From CAXQZU01 sp964228555 (GTDB taxonomy: Bacteria > Planctomycetota > PLA2 > JAEUHO01): DNA of 64,000 nt. Of this stretch, positions 49,143-57,723 are shown one piece after another; the stretch's first letter is position 1; every line of letters starts with the position of its first letter. Both the position numbers and the translations under genes were made by a program. The notes under the pieces were generated by a model that saw only the letters and a program-made list of their open reading frames with translations, was not told the origin of the DNA and ran no database searches. The stretch is taken from NCBI GenBank assembly GCA_964228555.1, contig CAXQZU010000009.1, forward strand, positions 1 to 64,000. The letters are read 5' to 3'.

Positions 49143-50309
49143 GTGAAGGCCCCCTCCGGCAAGCGCGAGCCTGCGCCGCCCCGTGCCCGCACGGGCCGTG
49201 GCGCCGTGCCGCCCATGCCCGACCCCTTCGCGGTGGGCCCGCTGGGCCTGTTCCGCCTGGTGGACGAGCACGGCGCCGAGGTGGCCGAGGTGCCTGCCCT
49301 GCCCGAGGGCCTCGCCGTGCGCTTCCTCGAGGCCATGCTGTTCCAGCGCGCGCTGGACCAGCGCATGCTCAACCTGCAGCGGCAGGGGCGCATCGGCTTC
49401 TACGGCACGGCCAAGGGCCAGGAGGGCGCGGCGCTGGGCTCGGGCGCGGCCTTCGACGGGGAGGACTGGGTGTTCCCCGCCCTGCGCGAGGGTGCCGTGG
49501 CCCTCTGGCGCGGCATGGCGCTGGAGGCCTACATCGCCCAGTGCTTCGGCAACGCGGCCGACCCCACGCACGGCCGCCAGATGCCCTGCCACTACAGCGA
49601 CAAGGGCGCGCGCTACATCTCGCTCTCCTCGCCCATCGCCACGCAGGTGACCCAGGCCGCGGGCGCGGCCCGCGCGGTGCAGGTGCGGGGCGACCGCACG
49701 GTGGTGGGCGGCTACCTGGGCGACGGCGCCACCAGCGAGCCTGACTTCCACGCGGCGCTCAACTTCGCCGGCGTGTGGAAGGCTCCGGTGGTCTTCGTGT
49801 GCCAGAACAACCAGTGGGCCATCAGCGTGCCGCTGTCCAAGCAGACGGCCTCGGCGACCCTGGCCGTCAAGGCCAAGGCCTACGGCATGCCGGGCCTGCG
49901 CGTGGACGGCAACGACGTGCTGGCCTGCTACGTGGCCACGAAGGCCGCCGTGGACCGCGCCCGGCGCGGCGAGGGTCCCAGCTTCGTGGAGTGCCTCACC
50001 TACCGGCTGGGCGGCCACTCCTCCAGCGACGATCCCTCGAAGTACCGGGACGAGTCCGAGGCGAAGGCGTGGGAGGCGCGCGACCCGCTGCTGCGCCATC
50101 GCGCCTGGCTGGCGGCGCGCGGCCTGTGGGACGCGGCGCGCGAGGAGGCCTTCCTTGCCTCGGCGGGCAAGCGCATCACCGACGCCATCGCGCGCGTCGA
50201 GGCTGCCCCGCAGCCTGCGGCCGACACCCTGTTCCGCGACGTGTGGGCGAGCGTGCCCCCGCTGCTGCAGGACCAGCAACGCCGCCTGGAGGGCGGCCTG
50301 CCGGTCTAG
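49143..50309 (+). CDS. 2-oxoacid dehydrogenase E1 subunit alpha, copy 2
   Basis: 388 residues, a divergent paralogue of the first E1alpha. ThDP motif GDGATSEPDFHAALNF with QNN, GRIGFYGTAKGQEGAALGSG, LREGAVALWRGM and GGHSSSDDPSKYRDE. The GRIGFYGTAKG form and the extended N-terminus resemble branched-chain 2-oxoacid E1alpha more than pyruvate E1alpha. GTG 49143 is three bases after the E2 stop; ATG 49215 is the alternative start. With one E1beta in the operon, the two alpha subunits may share it, giving two substrate ranges. Confidence 0.9.
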   Translation: MKAPSGKREPAPPRARTGRGAVPPMPDPFAVGPLGLFRLVDEHGAEVAEVPALPEGLAVRFLEAMLFQRALDQRMLNLQRQGRIGFYGTAKGQEGAALGSGAAFDGEDWVFPALREGAVALWRGMALEAYIAQCFGNAADPTHGRQMPCHYSDKGARYISLSSPIATQVTQAAGAARAVQVRGDRTVVGGYLGDGATSEPDFHAALNFAGVWKAPVVFVCQNNQWAISVPLSKQTASATLAVKAKAYGMPGLRVDGNDVLACYVATKAAVDRARRGEGPSFVECLTYRLGGHSSSDDPSKYRDESEAKAWEARDPLLRHRAWLAARGLWDAAREEAFLASAGKRITDAIARVEAAPQPAADTLFRDVWASVPPLLQDQQRRLEGGLPV

Positions 50310-50399
50310 GCCGCGGCCACGCCCTCGCCCGACGTCCGTCCCCCATCCCATCCCGACCTGCACACGGGCCCGCGAGGGCCCCAGCGCCCGGAGGCTCCC

Positions 50400-51806
50400 A
50401 TGGCAAGCGAGACGTTCGACCTGGTGGTGATCGGCAGCGGTCCCGGCGGCTACGTGGCCGGCATCCGCGCGGCCCAGCTGGGCCTGAAGACCGCCGTGAT
50501 CGAGGAGGACAAGATCGGCGGCGTGTGCCTCAACGTGGGCTGCATCCCCTCGAAGAGCCTGATCTACGCCTCGGGGCTGGTGGAGAAGATCCGTCACGCC
50601 GACGCGCTGGGCCTCTCGGTGGGCGAGGTGAAGGTGGACGGCAAGCGCCTGCAGGCCTGGAAGTCGGGCATCGTCAACCGCCTGACCACGGGCGTCGGCT
50701 TCCTGCTGTCGAAGAACGGGGCCACCGTGGTGCAGGGCAAGGCCGAGTTCGCCTCCCCCACGAGCGTCACGGTGACGGCCGCCGACGGCAAGGTGCGCAC
50801 GCTGGAGTTCAAGAAGTGCATCGTGGCGGTGGGCGCACGTCCCGTGCACCTGCCCTTCCTTCCCATCGGCCCCCGCGTGGTGGACTACCGGGGCGCGCTG
50901 GACATCGACTTCGTGCCGCAGTCCTTCACCGTGGTGGGCGGCGGCGTGATCGGCCTGGAGCTGGGCGGCGTGTTCCAGCGGCTGGGCGCGCGGCTCACCG
51001 TGGTCGAGCTGACGGACAGCCTGCTGCCCGGCACCGACCCCGAGCTGGTCAAGACGCTGGAGCGCGAGCTCAAGAAGGCGGGCGCCACGATCCACAAGGA
51101 GACCGGTGCGACCGGCGTGGCGACGAAGGGCGGCAAGCAGGTCCTCACCGCGAAGACGAAGGCCGGCGAGGCGCTGGAGATCGACAGCGAGATGGTGCTC
51201 GTGGCCGTGGGCTTCAAGCCCAACAGCGATCGCGTGGGCGCGGCCAAGGCAGGGCTGGCCATCGACAAGACGGGCCACTTCACGGTCAACGCCCAGCGCC
51301 AGACCAACGTGCCGCACATCTATGCCATCGGCGACTGCGCCGGCCTGCCCTGGCTGGCCCACAAGGCCAGCAAGGAGGGCATCGTGGCCGCCGAGCACGC
51401 GGCGGGCAGGAAGGTGGCCTACGACGTGCGCGCCATGCCCAGCGCCGTGTTCACCCACCCCGAGGTGGCCACCGTGGGCCTGCAGGAGCACGAGGCTCGT
51501 TCACGCGGCCGCGAGGTGCGCGTGGGCAAGTTCCCCTTCACCGCGCTGGGCCGCGCGATGTCGGTGGGCGCCACCGAGGGCTTCGTCAAGATCATCGCCG
51601 ATGCCAAGACCGACGAGGTGCTGGGCGTGGCGGCCATCGGCTACCAGGCCAGCGACCTCATCGCCGAGGCCGCGCTGGCCATCGAGATGGGTGCCACCAG
51701 CGAGGACATCGCCCTCACGGTCCACGCCCACCCCACCTGGCCCGAGTCGCTGATGGAGGCGGCCGAGGCCGTGCACAAGCACGCCATCCACATCCTCAAC
51801 ACCTAG
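50400..51806 (+). CDS. lpdA: dihydrolipoamide dehydrogenase E3
   Basis: 468 residues. FAD motif VIGSGPGGYVAGIRAAQLG, redox disulfide GGVCLNVGCIPSKSL (C-x4-C), NAD site VVGGGVIGLELGGVFQRLG and the C-terminal VHAHPTWPESLMEAAEA with the His-Glu pair. Re-oxidises lipoamide for the whole complex. CCGGAGG ribosome site before ATG. Last gene of the operon, followed by hairpins. Confidence 0.97.
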   Translation: MASETFDLVVIGSGPGGYVAGIRAAQLGLKTAVIEEDKIGGVCLNVGCIPSKSLIYASGLVEKIRHADALGLSVGEVKVDGKRLQAWKSGIVNRLTTGVGFLLSKNGATVVQGKAEFASPTSVTVTAADGKVRTLEFKKCIVAVGARPVHLPFLPIGPRVVDYRGALDIDFVPQSFTVVGGGVIGLELGGVFQRLGARLTVVELTDSLLPGTDPELVKTLERELKKAGATIHKETGATGVATKGGKQVLTAKTKAGEALEIDSEMVLVAVGFKPNSDRVGAAKAGLAIDKTGHFTVNAQRQTNVPHIYAIGDCAGLPWLAHKASKEGIVAAEHAAGRKVAYDVRAMPSAVFTHPEVATVGLQEHEARSRGREVRVGKFPFTALGRAMSVGATEGFVKIIADAKTDEVLGVAAIGYQASDLIAEAALAIEMGATSEDIALTVHAHPTWPESLMEAAEAVHKHAIHILNT

Positions 51807-51808
51807 TC

Positions 51809-51838
51809 CCGGCGCGCGCCGGACCGGGCCATGCCCGG
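51809..51838. terminator. paired hairpins between lpdA and the convergent kelch gene
   Basis: A 14-base palindrome CCGGCGCGCGCCGG (51809-51822) and a hairpin with 6-bp arms CCGGGC/GCCCGG and a 3-base loop (51824-51838) fill the 32-base gap. No T-run. Convergent position supports a bidirectional terminator. Confidence 0.45.
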
Positions 51839-53086
51839 CTAGGGCGTCAGCAGGTAGGCACTGGCCTGGCCGGCCTGGGCCGGGTCGGTGCCGATGCCGC
51901 CCACGAACAGGATGCGGCCGTCGGGCAGGCGCGTGGCGCTGTGGGCACCCATGCCGCGCGGGAACACGAGCGCCGTGGCGTAGGTGCCCGCGCCCGGCGT
52001 GCTGCCGTCCTCGACCAGCAGCTCGCAGCTGCGGGTGAGCACGCCCCCGTTGCCGAAGTCGTAGCCGCCCACGACCAGCACCACGTGGTCGCTCACCGGG
52101 GTGGCCGTGGCGAACACCCGGTTGCGGGCCAGCGGGCTGCTGGCATCGCGCACGCCGCTGCCGTCGGCCGGCGCGTAGAACACCGCGTTGCTGTTGCCGC
52201 CCCCGGCCACCAGCGCGGCACCGCCGGGCAGCACGGCACCACAGGCGTTGTAGCGCGGTCCCCCCGTGCCCGGCGGGGCGAAGGGCACGAAGGCATCGCT
52301 GCCCGGCTCGAAGCGCTCGCAGCGCTCGTCGGCGTCGCTGCCGCCGGCCAGCAGCAGGCTGCCGTCCCCCAGCGGGAGCAGGAGGTGCGTGGCTCGCGTG
52401 TGGAGCATGCGCGAGGCCAGCAAGGCGAAGCGGCCCGTGGCGGGATCGAAGACCTCGGCATCGTCGTGGTCGAGCAGGTCGCCGCCCTCGAGGCGGCTGC
52501 CTCCCGTCACCAGCACCCGCCCGTCCGGCAGGAGCGCCGCGGCCGCGTCCGTGCGCGGCCGCACCATGCGGCCGACCTCGGTGAAGGTCCCCGTGGAGGG
52601 GTCGAACACCTCGGCGCGATCCAGCACCGAGAGCACGCCCAGGGATCCCTCCACGTAGCCGCCGGCCAGCAGCACGCGACCGTCCAGCAGGCGCACCGCC
52701 ACGTGGTTGCTGCGCGCCACGGCCATCGACCCGGTCGTGGTCACGAACTGCTGGGTGCTGGGCACGTAGATCTCGGCCCGGTCCGTGAGCAGCGTGCCCG
52801 CCACGGTGCCCCCCGCGACCAGCACCCGGCCGCTGGCGAGCAGGGTGGCCGTGTGCGAGTAGCGGCCCATGCTGAGCGAGCCGTAGGTGGGCCACAGGTC
52901 GCTGGCCGTGAGGTTGGGCACCTCGACCCGGGCCCCGCCGCCGCCCGGCACGTCGTAGAAGATGGACCCCCCGCCCACGCTCCCGCCCGAGCCCCCGCCG
53001 CCGCAGGCGGCCAGGAGCAGGCAGGCCAGCCCCGCCAGGCGGCGCAGCGCGCCAGCCGGGCGGGCTCTCGGCAGGGCAGGGGCCAT
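51839..53086 (-). CDS. kelch-repeat lipoprotein
   Basis: 415 residues. Signal with lipobox LLAACGGGGS, a Gly/Ser-rich spacer, then about six or seven kelch motifs (HTATLLASGRVLVAGG, NHVAVRLLDGRVLLAGG, TDAAAALLPDGRVLVTGG, SATRLPDGRILFVGG) that form a beta-propeller. Such proteins sit on the outer membrane or surface and bind ligands; no catalytic Cys-Tyr oxidase site of galactose-oxidase type was recognised. ATG 53086, with TAGACT seven bases upstream. The gene follows argH by 17 bases but has its own promoter-like box. Confidence 0.85.
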   Translation of the reverse strand: MAPALPRARPAGALRRLAGLACLLLAACGGGGSGGSVGGGSIFYDVPGGGGARVEVPNLTASDLWPTYGSLSMGRYSHTATLLASGRVLVAGGTVAGTLLTDRAEIYVPSTQQFVTTTGSMAVARSNHVAVRLLDGRVLLAGGYVEGSLGVLSVLDRAEVFDPSTGTFTEVGRMVRPRTDAAAALLPDGRVLVTGGSRLEGGDLLDHDDAEVFDPATGRFALLASRMLHTRATHLLLPLGDGSLLLAGGSDADERCERFEPGSDAFVPFAPPGTGGPRYNACGAVLPGGAALVAGGGNSNAVFYAPADGSGVRDASSPLARNRVFATATPVSDHVVLVVGGYDFGNGGVLTRSCELLVEDGSTPGAGTYATALVFPRGMGAHSATRLPDGRILFVGGIGTDPAQAGQASAYLLTP

Positions 53087-53093
53087 GCCGTGG

Positions 53094-53099
53094 AGTCTA
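53094..53099 (-). promoter_or_regulatory. leaderless-type -10 box (TAGACT) for the kelch lipoprotein
   Basis: TAGACT ends seven bases before ATG 53086. Confidence 0.4.
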
Positions 53100-53103
53100 G
53101 GCG

Positions 53104-54540
53104 TCAGCGCGGCCTGCGCGCGGGACGCCGCAGGCGCGCCTGCCAGCGGGCCACCTCACGGCGCACGTTGGCCGGCGCCGTGCCGCCGACGGCCCGCCGG
53201 GCCGCGACGGCAGCCTCGGGCGTGAGGGCCGCGTAGACCTCCCGCGTGAAGGCCGGGTGGGCCGCCCGGAAGGCCTCCAGCGGCAAGGCCTCGAGGGCCA
53301 CCCCACGGCGCTCGGCCTCCCCCACGAGCCGCCCCACCGCCCCGTGGGCCTCCCGGAAGGGCACGCCACGGCGGGCCAGCCAATCTGCCGCCTCGGTGGC
53401 CAGCAAGTAGCCGCCGGGCTCCTCGACGGCAGCCCGCATGCGCTGCTTGTCGAAGCGCACGTCGCCCAGCATGGCCTCGGCCACCTCCAGCATGGTGGCC
53501 AGGTGGTCCTCGGCGGCGAACACCAGCACCTTGTCCTCCTGCAGGTCCTTGCTGTACCCCAGCGGCAGGCCGCGCTGGATCTCCAGCAGGGCGCCCAGGT
53601 CGGCCGTCACGCGCGCCGCGCGGGCGCGCAGCAGCTCGGCCCCGTCCGGGTTGCGCTTCTGGGGCATGATCGAGGAGCCGGTGCTGACCGCATCGCCCAG
53701 CCGCGCGAAGCCGAACTCGCGCGTGGTCCACAGCACGAGGTCGGCCCCCAGCCGCGAGAGCGTGGTGGCCAGCATGGCGGCGGCGGCGAGGAAGGCCGTC
53801 GCATCGCGCCGCGACGAGACCGCCTCCAGGCTGTTGGGCGAGGGCGCGAGGAAGCCCAGCCGGCGCGCGGTGCGGCGCCGGTCGATGCGGAACGTGGTGC
53901 CCGCGCCCGCGCCCGCGCCCAGCGGGCACTCGCGCGGCACGTAGGCCAGGCCCTGCCGGTCCTGCTCCAGCATCTCCACGTAGGCGAGCAGCGCATGGCC
54001 CAGCAGCACGGGCTGGGCACGCTGCAGGTGGGTGTAGAAGGGCATCAGGGCCTGCCCGTCGCGCCGTGCCAGCGCCACCAGCGCGCGTTGCACGCCGCGC
54101 ACGGCGGCCTCGAGGCGCGCGGCCGCGCCGGCCAGCCACAGGCGCAGGTCGGTGGCGACCTGGTCGTTGCGGCTGCGCGCCGTGTGCAGGCGAGCCCCGT
54201 CGGCGCCCACCAGCTCGATCAGGCGCCGCTCCACGGCCATGTGGATGTCCTCGTCGCCCGGCGCCGGCACGAAGCGCCCCGTGGCCCACTCGCGCTCGAT
54301 GCGCGCCAGCCCCGCGAGGATGCGGCGCACGGCCGCCCGCGGGAGGATGCCTGCCGCACCCAGCATCTCGGCATGCGCCCGGCTGCCCGCGAGGTCCTCG
54401 CGCCACAGGCGGCGGTCCACCGGCAGCGAGCGGTTGATCGCATCCAGCGCCGGGTGCACGCCCGCCGAGAAGCGGCCGTGCACGAGGCCTCGTGCGCCCG
54501 CCTTGCGGGCCCTCGTCGTGCGCTTGCGCCGTGCCGCCAT
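53104..54540 (-). CDS. argH: argininosuccinate lyase
   Basis: Last step of arginine synthesis; 478 residues. Family signature GSSIMPQKRNPDGAELLRA, TARSRNDQVATDLRLW, HLQRAQPVLLGHALLAY. In the central block the usual V-S-D-R-D is V-S-S-R-R-D. A basic N-terminal extension precedes GRFSAGVHPALDAINRSL. ATG 54540 with GAGAGGAGG upstream; last gene of the arginine operon, 18 bases after argE. Confidence 0.96.
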   Translation of the reverse strand: MAARRKRTTRARKAGARGLVHGRFSAGVHPALDAINRSLPVDRRLWREDLAGSRAHAEMLGAAGILPRAAVRRILAGLARIEREWATGRFVPAPGDEDIHMAVERRLIELVGADGARLHTARSRNDQVATDLRLWLAGAAARLEAAVRGVQRALVALARRDGQALMPFYTHLQRAQPVLLGHALLAYVEMLEQDRQGLAYVPRECPLGAGAGAGTTFRIDRRRTARRLGFLAPSPNSLEAVSSRRDATAFLAAAAMLATTLSRLGADLVLWTTREFGFARLGDAVSTGSSIMPQKRNPDGAELLRARAARVTADLGALLEIQRGLPLGYSKDLQEDKVLVFAAEDHLATMLEVAEAMLGDVRFDKQRMRAAVEEPGGYLLATEAADWLARRGVPFREAHGAVGRLVGEAERRGVALEALPLEAFRAAHPAFTREVYAALTPEAAVAARRAVGGTAPANVRREVARWQARLRRPARRPR

Positions 54541-54558
54541 GCCGCCTCCTCTCCCCGC

Positions 54559-55617
54559 CTACGCGAGGTAGCGCTCGGCCAGCGCGCGATAGGCACGCGC
54601 GGCCTCCTCCACCTGCTCGACCGCCACCCACTCGTCCGGCGCGTGGCTGGCCGCACTGGTGCCGGGGCCCATGACCACGCCGGGCACGTGGCGCACGTGG
54701 TGCAGGTCGCTCACGCCGCCGAAGCGGCCCATGCGCCGCGTGGGGCTGGCCTCCAGGGCGCACTGCACGATGGCGGCCTCCCGCGGGGTGCGCACGGGCA
54801 GGAAGCGCGTGCTCTTGACCACCACGCGCGAGGCGACCGCGCTGCGCAGCAGGTCCAGCATGCGCTGGTTGTCGCAGCCGGGCGTGGGCCGCCCATCGAG
54901 GTCCACGGTGCAGGAGCCCGGCAGCACGTTGGGCTTGGTGCCGCCCTGGATCACCGTGCACTGCAGGGTGGCCGGGCCCAGGTCGGGGTCGGGCGCGCCC
55001 AGGTCCAGCGACTGCACCGCCACCACGTCGCGCGCCGCCTTCTCCACCGCGTTCTCGCCCTCCCACGGGCGCGAGGCATGGCACGAGCGGCCCTGCGCCT
55101 CGAGCGTGACGCGCAGCAGGCCGCGCTGGCCCGGGCACACCTCCAGCCCCGTGGGCTCGCCCACCACGCTGGCGTCGAAGGGGGGCAGCAGCCCCCCGAT
55201 GGCCTCGATGCCCTGCCCGCCCGTCTCCTCGTCGCACACCAGCGCCGCCACGAGGCGGCCCGCCAGGCGCGCACGGTCCACCGTGACCAGCGCGTGCGCC
55301 ATGGCTGCCACGGAGGACTTGGCGTCGTTGCTGCCCCGCCCGAACACCTTGCCGCCCTCCAGCGCGCCGTCCCAGGGCTCGCGCGTCCAGCCGGGGCCCA
55401 CGGGCACCACGTCGATGTGCGTGAGCAGCAGCAGGCCACGGCCCGGCGGGGCCGGACGCTGCCCCTCCACCACGCCCCACACGTTGCGGCCCGACACGTG
55501 CACCTCGGCCCCGCGCTCGCGCAGCCAGCGAGCGAGGTGGTCACGGCAGGCCGCCTCGTCCCCCGACACGGACGGGATGCGGACGATCTCGCGCAGCAGG
55601 TCGACCGGCGCGCTCAC
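54559..55617 (-). CDS. argE: M20 deacylase, probable N-acetylornithine/N-acetylcitrulline deacetylase
   Basis: 352 residues of the M20 metallopeptidase family: LLLTHIDVVPVGPGW (first metal His-x-Asp), FGRGSNDAKSSVAAM, VCDEETGGQGIE (catalytic Glu-Glu), VVGEPTGL, and HAPDEWVAVEQVEEAARAY. DapE/ArgE cannot be told apart by sequence alone; the arginine operon points to ArgE. Beside a likely N-acetylornithine transcarbamylase its substrate may be N-acetylcitrulline. GTG 55617 overlaps the argB stop (GTGA). Confidence 0.88.
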   Translation of the reverse strand: MSAPVDLLREIVRIPSVSGDEAACRDHLARWLRERGAEVHVSGRNVWGVVEGQRPAPPGRGLLLLTHIDVVPVGPGWTREPWDGALEGGKVFGRGSNDAKSSVAAMAHALVTVDRARLAGRLVAALVCDEETGGQGIEAIGGLLPPFDASVVGEPTGLEVCPGQRGLLRVTLEAQGRSCHASRPWEGENAVEKAARDVVAVQSLDLGAPDPDLGPATLQCTVIQGGTKPNVLPGSCTVDLDGRPTPGCDNQRMLDLLRSAVASRVVVKSTRFLPVRTPREAAIVQCALEASPTRRMGRFGGVSDLHHVRHVPGVVMGPGTSAASHAPDEWVAVEQVEEAARAYRALAERYLA

Positions 55618-56537
55618 AGCGGGACGGCCCCGCCCGTGCGCACCGGCGCCGGGCGCTCGGGCTCGATCAGCGTGCCCGCGCCCTCGTTGGTGAACAGCTC
55701 CAGCAGGATGGCGCTCTCGGCGAGGCCGGAGAGGATGTGTCCCGCCTCGCAGCCCCCATCCACGGCGTCGATGAGCGACTCCACCTTGGGCGCCATGCCC
55801 CCGGAGATGATGCCGCTCTCCATGGCCGCGCGCGCCTCGGGCACCGTGAGGCGCGAGATGAGCGTGCGCGGGTCCTTGGGGTCGCGCAGCAGGCCGGGCA
55901 CGTTGGTCAGCGAGATCAGCTTGGCCGCGCCCATCGAGCGCGCGATCACGCTTGCCACCGTGTCGGCGTTGATGTTCAGCACGTTGCCGTCGTCGTCGCT
56001 GCCCAGCGAGGAGATCACCGGCACGTAGCCGTTCTCCACCAGCAGCGTGAGCAGGTGCGGGTCGCAGGCGGTGACGTCGCCCACGTGGCCGAAGTCCACC
56101 AGCGTGGTCTCGCCCGTGGCAGCGTCCTTCATGGGCCGCGGCGGGCGGCGCACGGCGTGCAGGATGTTGCCATCCACGCCCGAGAGGCCCACGCCGCGCA
56201 CGCCCTGCGCACGCAGGGCCGAGAGGATCTCCACGTTGATCTGGCCTGCGAACACCATCTTGGCCACGTCCAGCGTCTCGGCGTCCGTCACGCGGCGCCC
56301 CTCGACCATCTTGGGCGTGAGGCCCAGGCGCCGGCTCAGGTCGCTGGCCTGCGGGCCGCCCCCGTGCACCACCACGCAGCGGATGTTGACGTGCACCAGC
56401 AGCGAGATGTCCTGGGCCAGCGAGCGCAGCGCAGCATCCTGGTCGGCGATCTCGCCGCCCAGCTTGATCACCATGGTGCGCCGGCGGTGGCGCCGCAGGT
56501 AGGGCAGCGCTTCCTTCAGCAGGGAGATGGTCGTCAC
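55614..56537 (-). CDS. argB: acetylglutamate kinase
   Basis: Phosphorylates N-acetylglutamate; 307 residues. MVIKLGGEIADQ, VVVHGGGPQASDLSRRLG, KMVEGRRVTDAETLDV, NINADTVASVIARSMGA and ISGGMAPKVESLIDAVDGG are the expected sites. The N-terminal helix before the kinase fold (ALPYLRRHRRRT) is of the kind linked with arginine-inhibited hexameric enzymes. GTG 56537 with GGGAGGAG upstream; 61 bases after argF'. Confidence 0.95.
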   Translation of the reverse strand: MTTISLLKEALPYLRRHRRRTMVIKLGGEIADQDAALRSLAQDISLLVHVNIRCVVVHGGGPQASDLSRRLGLTPKMVEGRRVTDAETLDVAKMVFAGQINVEILSALRAQGVRGVGLSGVDGNILHAVRRPPRPMKDAATGETTLVDFGHVGDVTACDPHLLTLLVENGYVPVISSLGSDDDGNVLNINADTVASVIARSMGAAKLISLTNVPGLLRDPKDPRTLISRLTVPEARAAMESGIISGGMAPKVESLIDAVDGGCEAGHILSGLAESAILLELFTNEGAGTLIEPERPAPVRTGGAVPL

Positions 56538-56598
56538 GGTCGGCTCCTCCCGGGCCCGGGCCTCGCCCAGGGCCCGTCCAGCATCGTGCGTCGAGGGG

Positions 56599-57636
56599 TC
56601 AGGGGGTCACGCCCAGCGCGCGGCACAGCGTGGCCTTCTGCACGTCCAGCCGCGCGCGGCCCTGGTCGATCACGGCGCTGGCCGGCGAGTCCAGCACCTC
56701 GTCGGCCACCTTCAGGTTGCGCCGCACCGGCAGGCAGTGCATGAAGATGGCCCGGTCGGCGGCCGCCATCGCCTGGCCGTCGACACGCCAGCCCCGGAGG
56801 CCCGCCAGCACCTCCGCCGCACGGGCCGGCTGGGCGTAGAGGTGGCTCGCGCCCCACGACTTGCCGTACAGCACCCGTGCCCCGCGCAGGGCGGCGGCGC
56901 GGTCGTGGGTCACGGACAGCGTGCCGCCCGCCGCCTGCGACAGGCGGCGCGCGTCGGCCATCACGCCGGGATCGAGGTCGAAGCCCTCGGGATGGGCCAG
57001 CACCACCTCGTGGCCCTCGCGACACATGGCCAGCAGCGCCGCGTTGGGCACGGCCATGGGCAGGGGCTTGATGTGCGGCAGCCAGCTCACCACCACCTTG
57101 TGCCGGCCGGGGCCGAGGCGGCGACGCACCGTGAGGGCATCGGCCAGCCCCTGGTGCGGGTGGTCGAAGGCGCTCTCGAGGTTGAGCACCGGCACGCGGC
57201 TGGCCCGCATCACGGCGCCCAGCACCGGCTCGCTGGCGTCCACGGCGGCATCCTTGAGGCCCGCGAAGGCGCGCACGCCCACGACGTCCACCATCGTGCC
57301 CAGCACGCCGAAGCCTTCCTTCACGTGCTCGGCCGCCTCCCCGTCCATCACCACGCCGTCGCGGTGCTCGAGGTTCCACAGGCCGTTGCCCACCTGCAGG
57401 TAGACCGCATGCGCACCCAGGTCGAAGCAGGCGACCTCGAACGAGGTGCGCGTGCGCAGCGAGGCATTCCAGAACACCATGGCGGCCCGGCGCCTGGAGA
57501 GCAGGTGCTCGCGGCCGCGCAGGCCGGCCAGCACCTCGGCCTGCTCCAGCAGCCAGGACCAGTCCCGCTGCGGCAGCGTGCGCAGCGAGGCGAGGTGCCA
57601 GGGAGCGATGCGTTGCGGGGTGGTGGGGCCGTCCAA
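56599..57636 (-). CDS. argF': N-acetylornithine (or N-succinylornithine) carbamoyltransferase
   Basis: 345 residues. Carbamoyl-phosphate site NASLRTRTSFEVACFDLG, then features of the acetyl-ornithine branch rather than ordinary OTC: YLQVGNGLWNLEHRDGVVMD, SWLPHIKPLPMAVPNAAL, YGKSWGA and HCLPVRRNLKVADEVLDSP. Ordinary OTC lacks the P-V/L-R-R-N-x-K block. The product would be N-acetylcitrulline, released by ArgE. The start is uncertain: TTG 57636 (with a distant GAGGA) is the best candidate. A TATCGT box at 57665-57670 could be an internal -10. Confidence 0.85.
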   Translation of the reverse strand: MDGPTTPQRIAPWHLASLRTLPQRDWSWLLEQAEVLAGLRGREHLLSRRRAAMVFWNASLRTRTSFEVACFDLGAHAVYLQVGNGLWNLEHRDGVVMDGEAAEHVKEGFGVLGTMVDVVGVRAFAGLKDAAVDASEPVLGAVMRASRVPVLNLESAFDHPHQGLADALTVRRRLGPGRHKVVVSWLPHIKPLPMAVPNAALLAMCREGHEVVLAHPEGFDLDPGVMADARRLSQAAGGTLSVTHDRAAALRGARVLYGKSWGASHLYAQPARAAEVLAGLRGWRVDGQAMAAADRAIFMHCLPVRRNLKVADEVLDSPASAVIDQGRARLDVQKATLCRALGVTP

Positions 57637-57723
57637 CGGCGCGTACGTCCTCGGGAAGGGCCCGACGATACCGCCAGCGTGCCGCGAGGGCGAGCCCGCG
57701 CCAGCCGCCCGCGCCTGCGGTGC

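Noticed and set aside
47670..51491. A 1273-codon open frame antisense to the E2, second E1alpha and lpdA genes
   Set aside because: It crosses three clearly identified genes and reads as low-complexity His/Ala/Gly/Arg; an artefact of GC-rich third positions.
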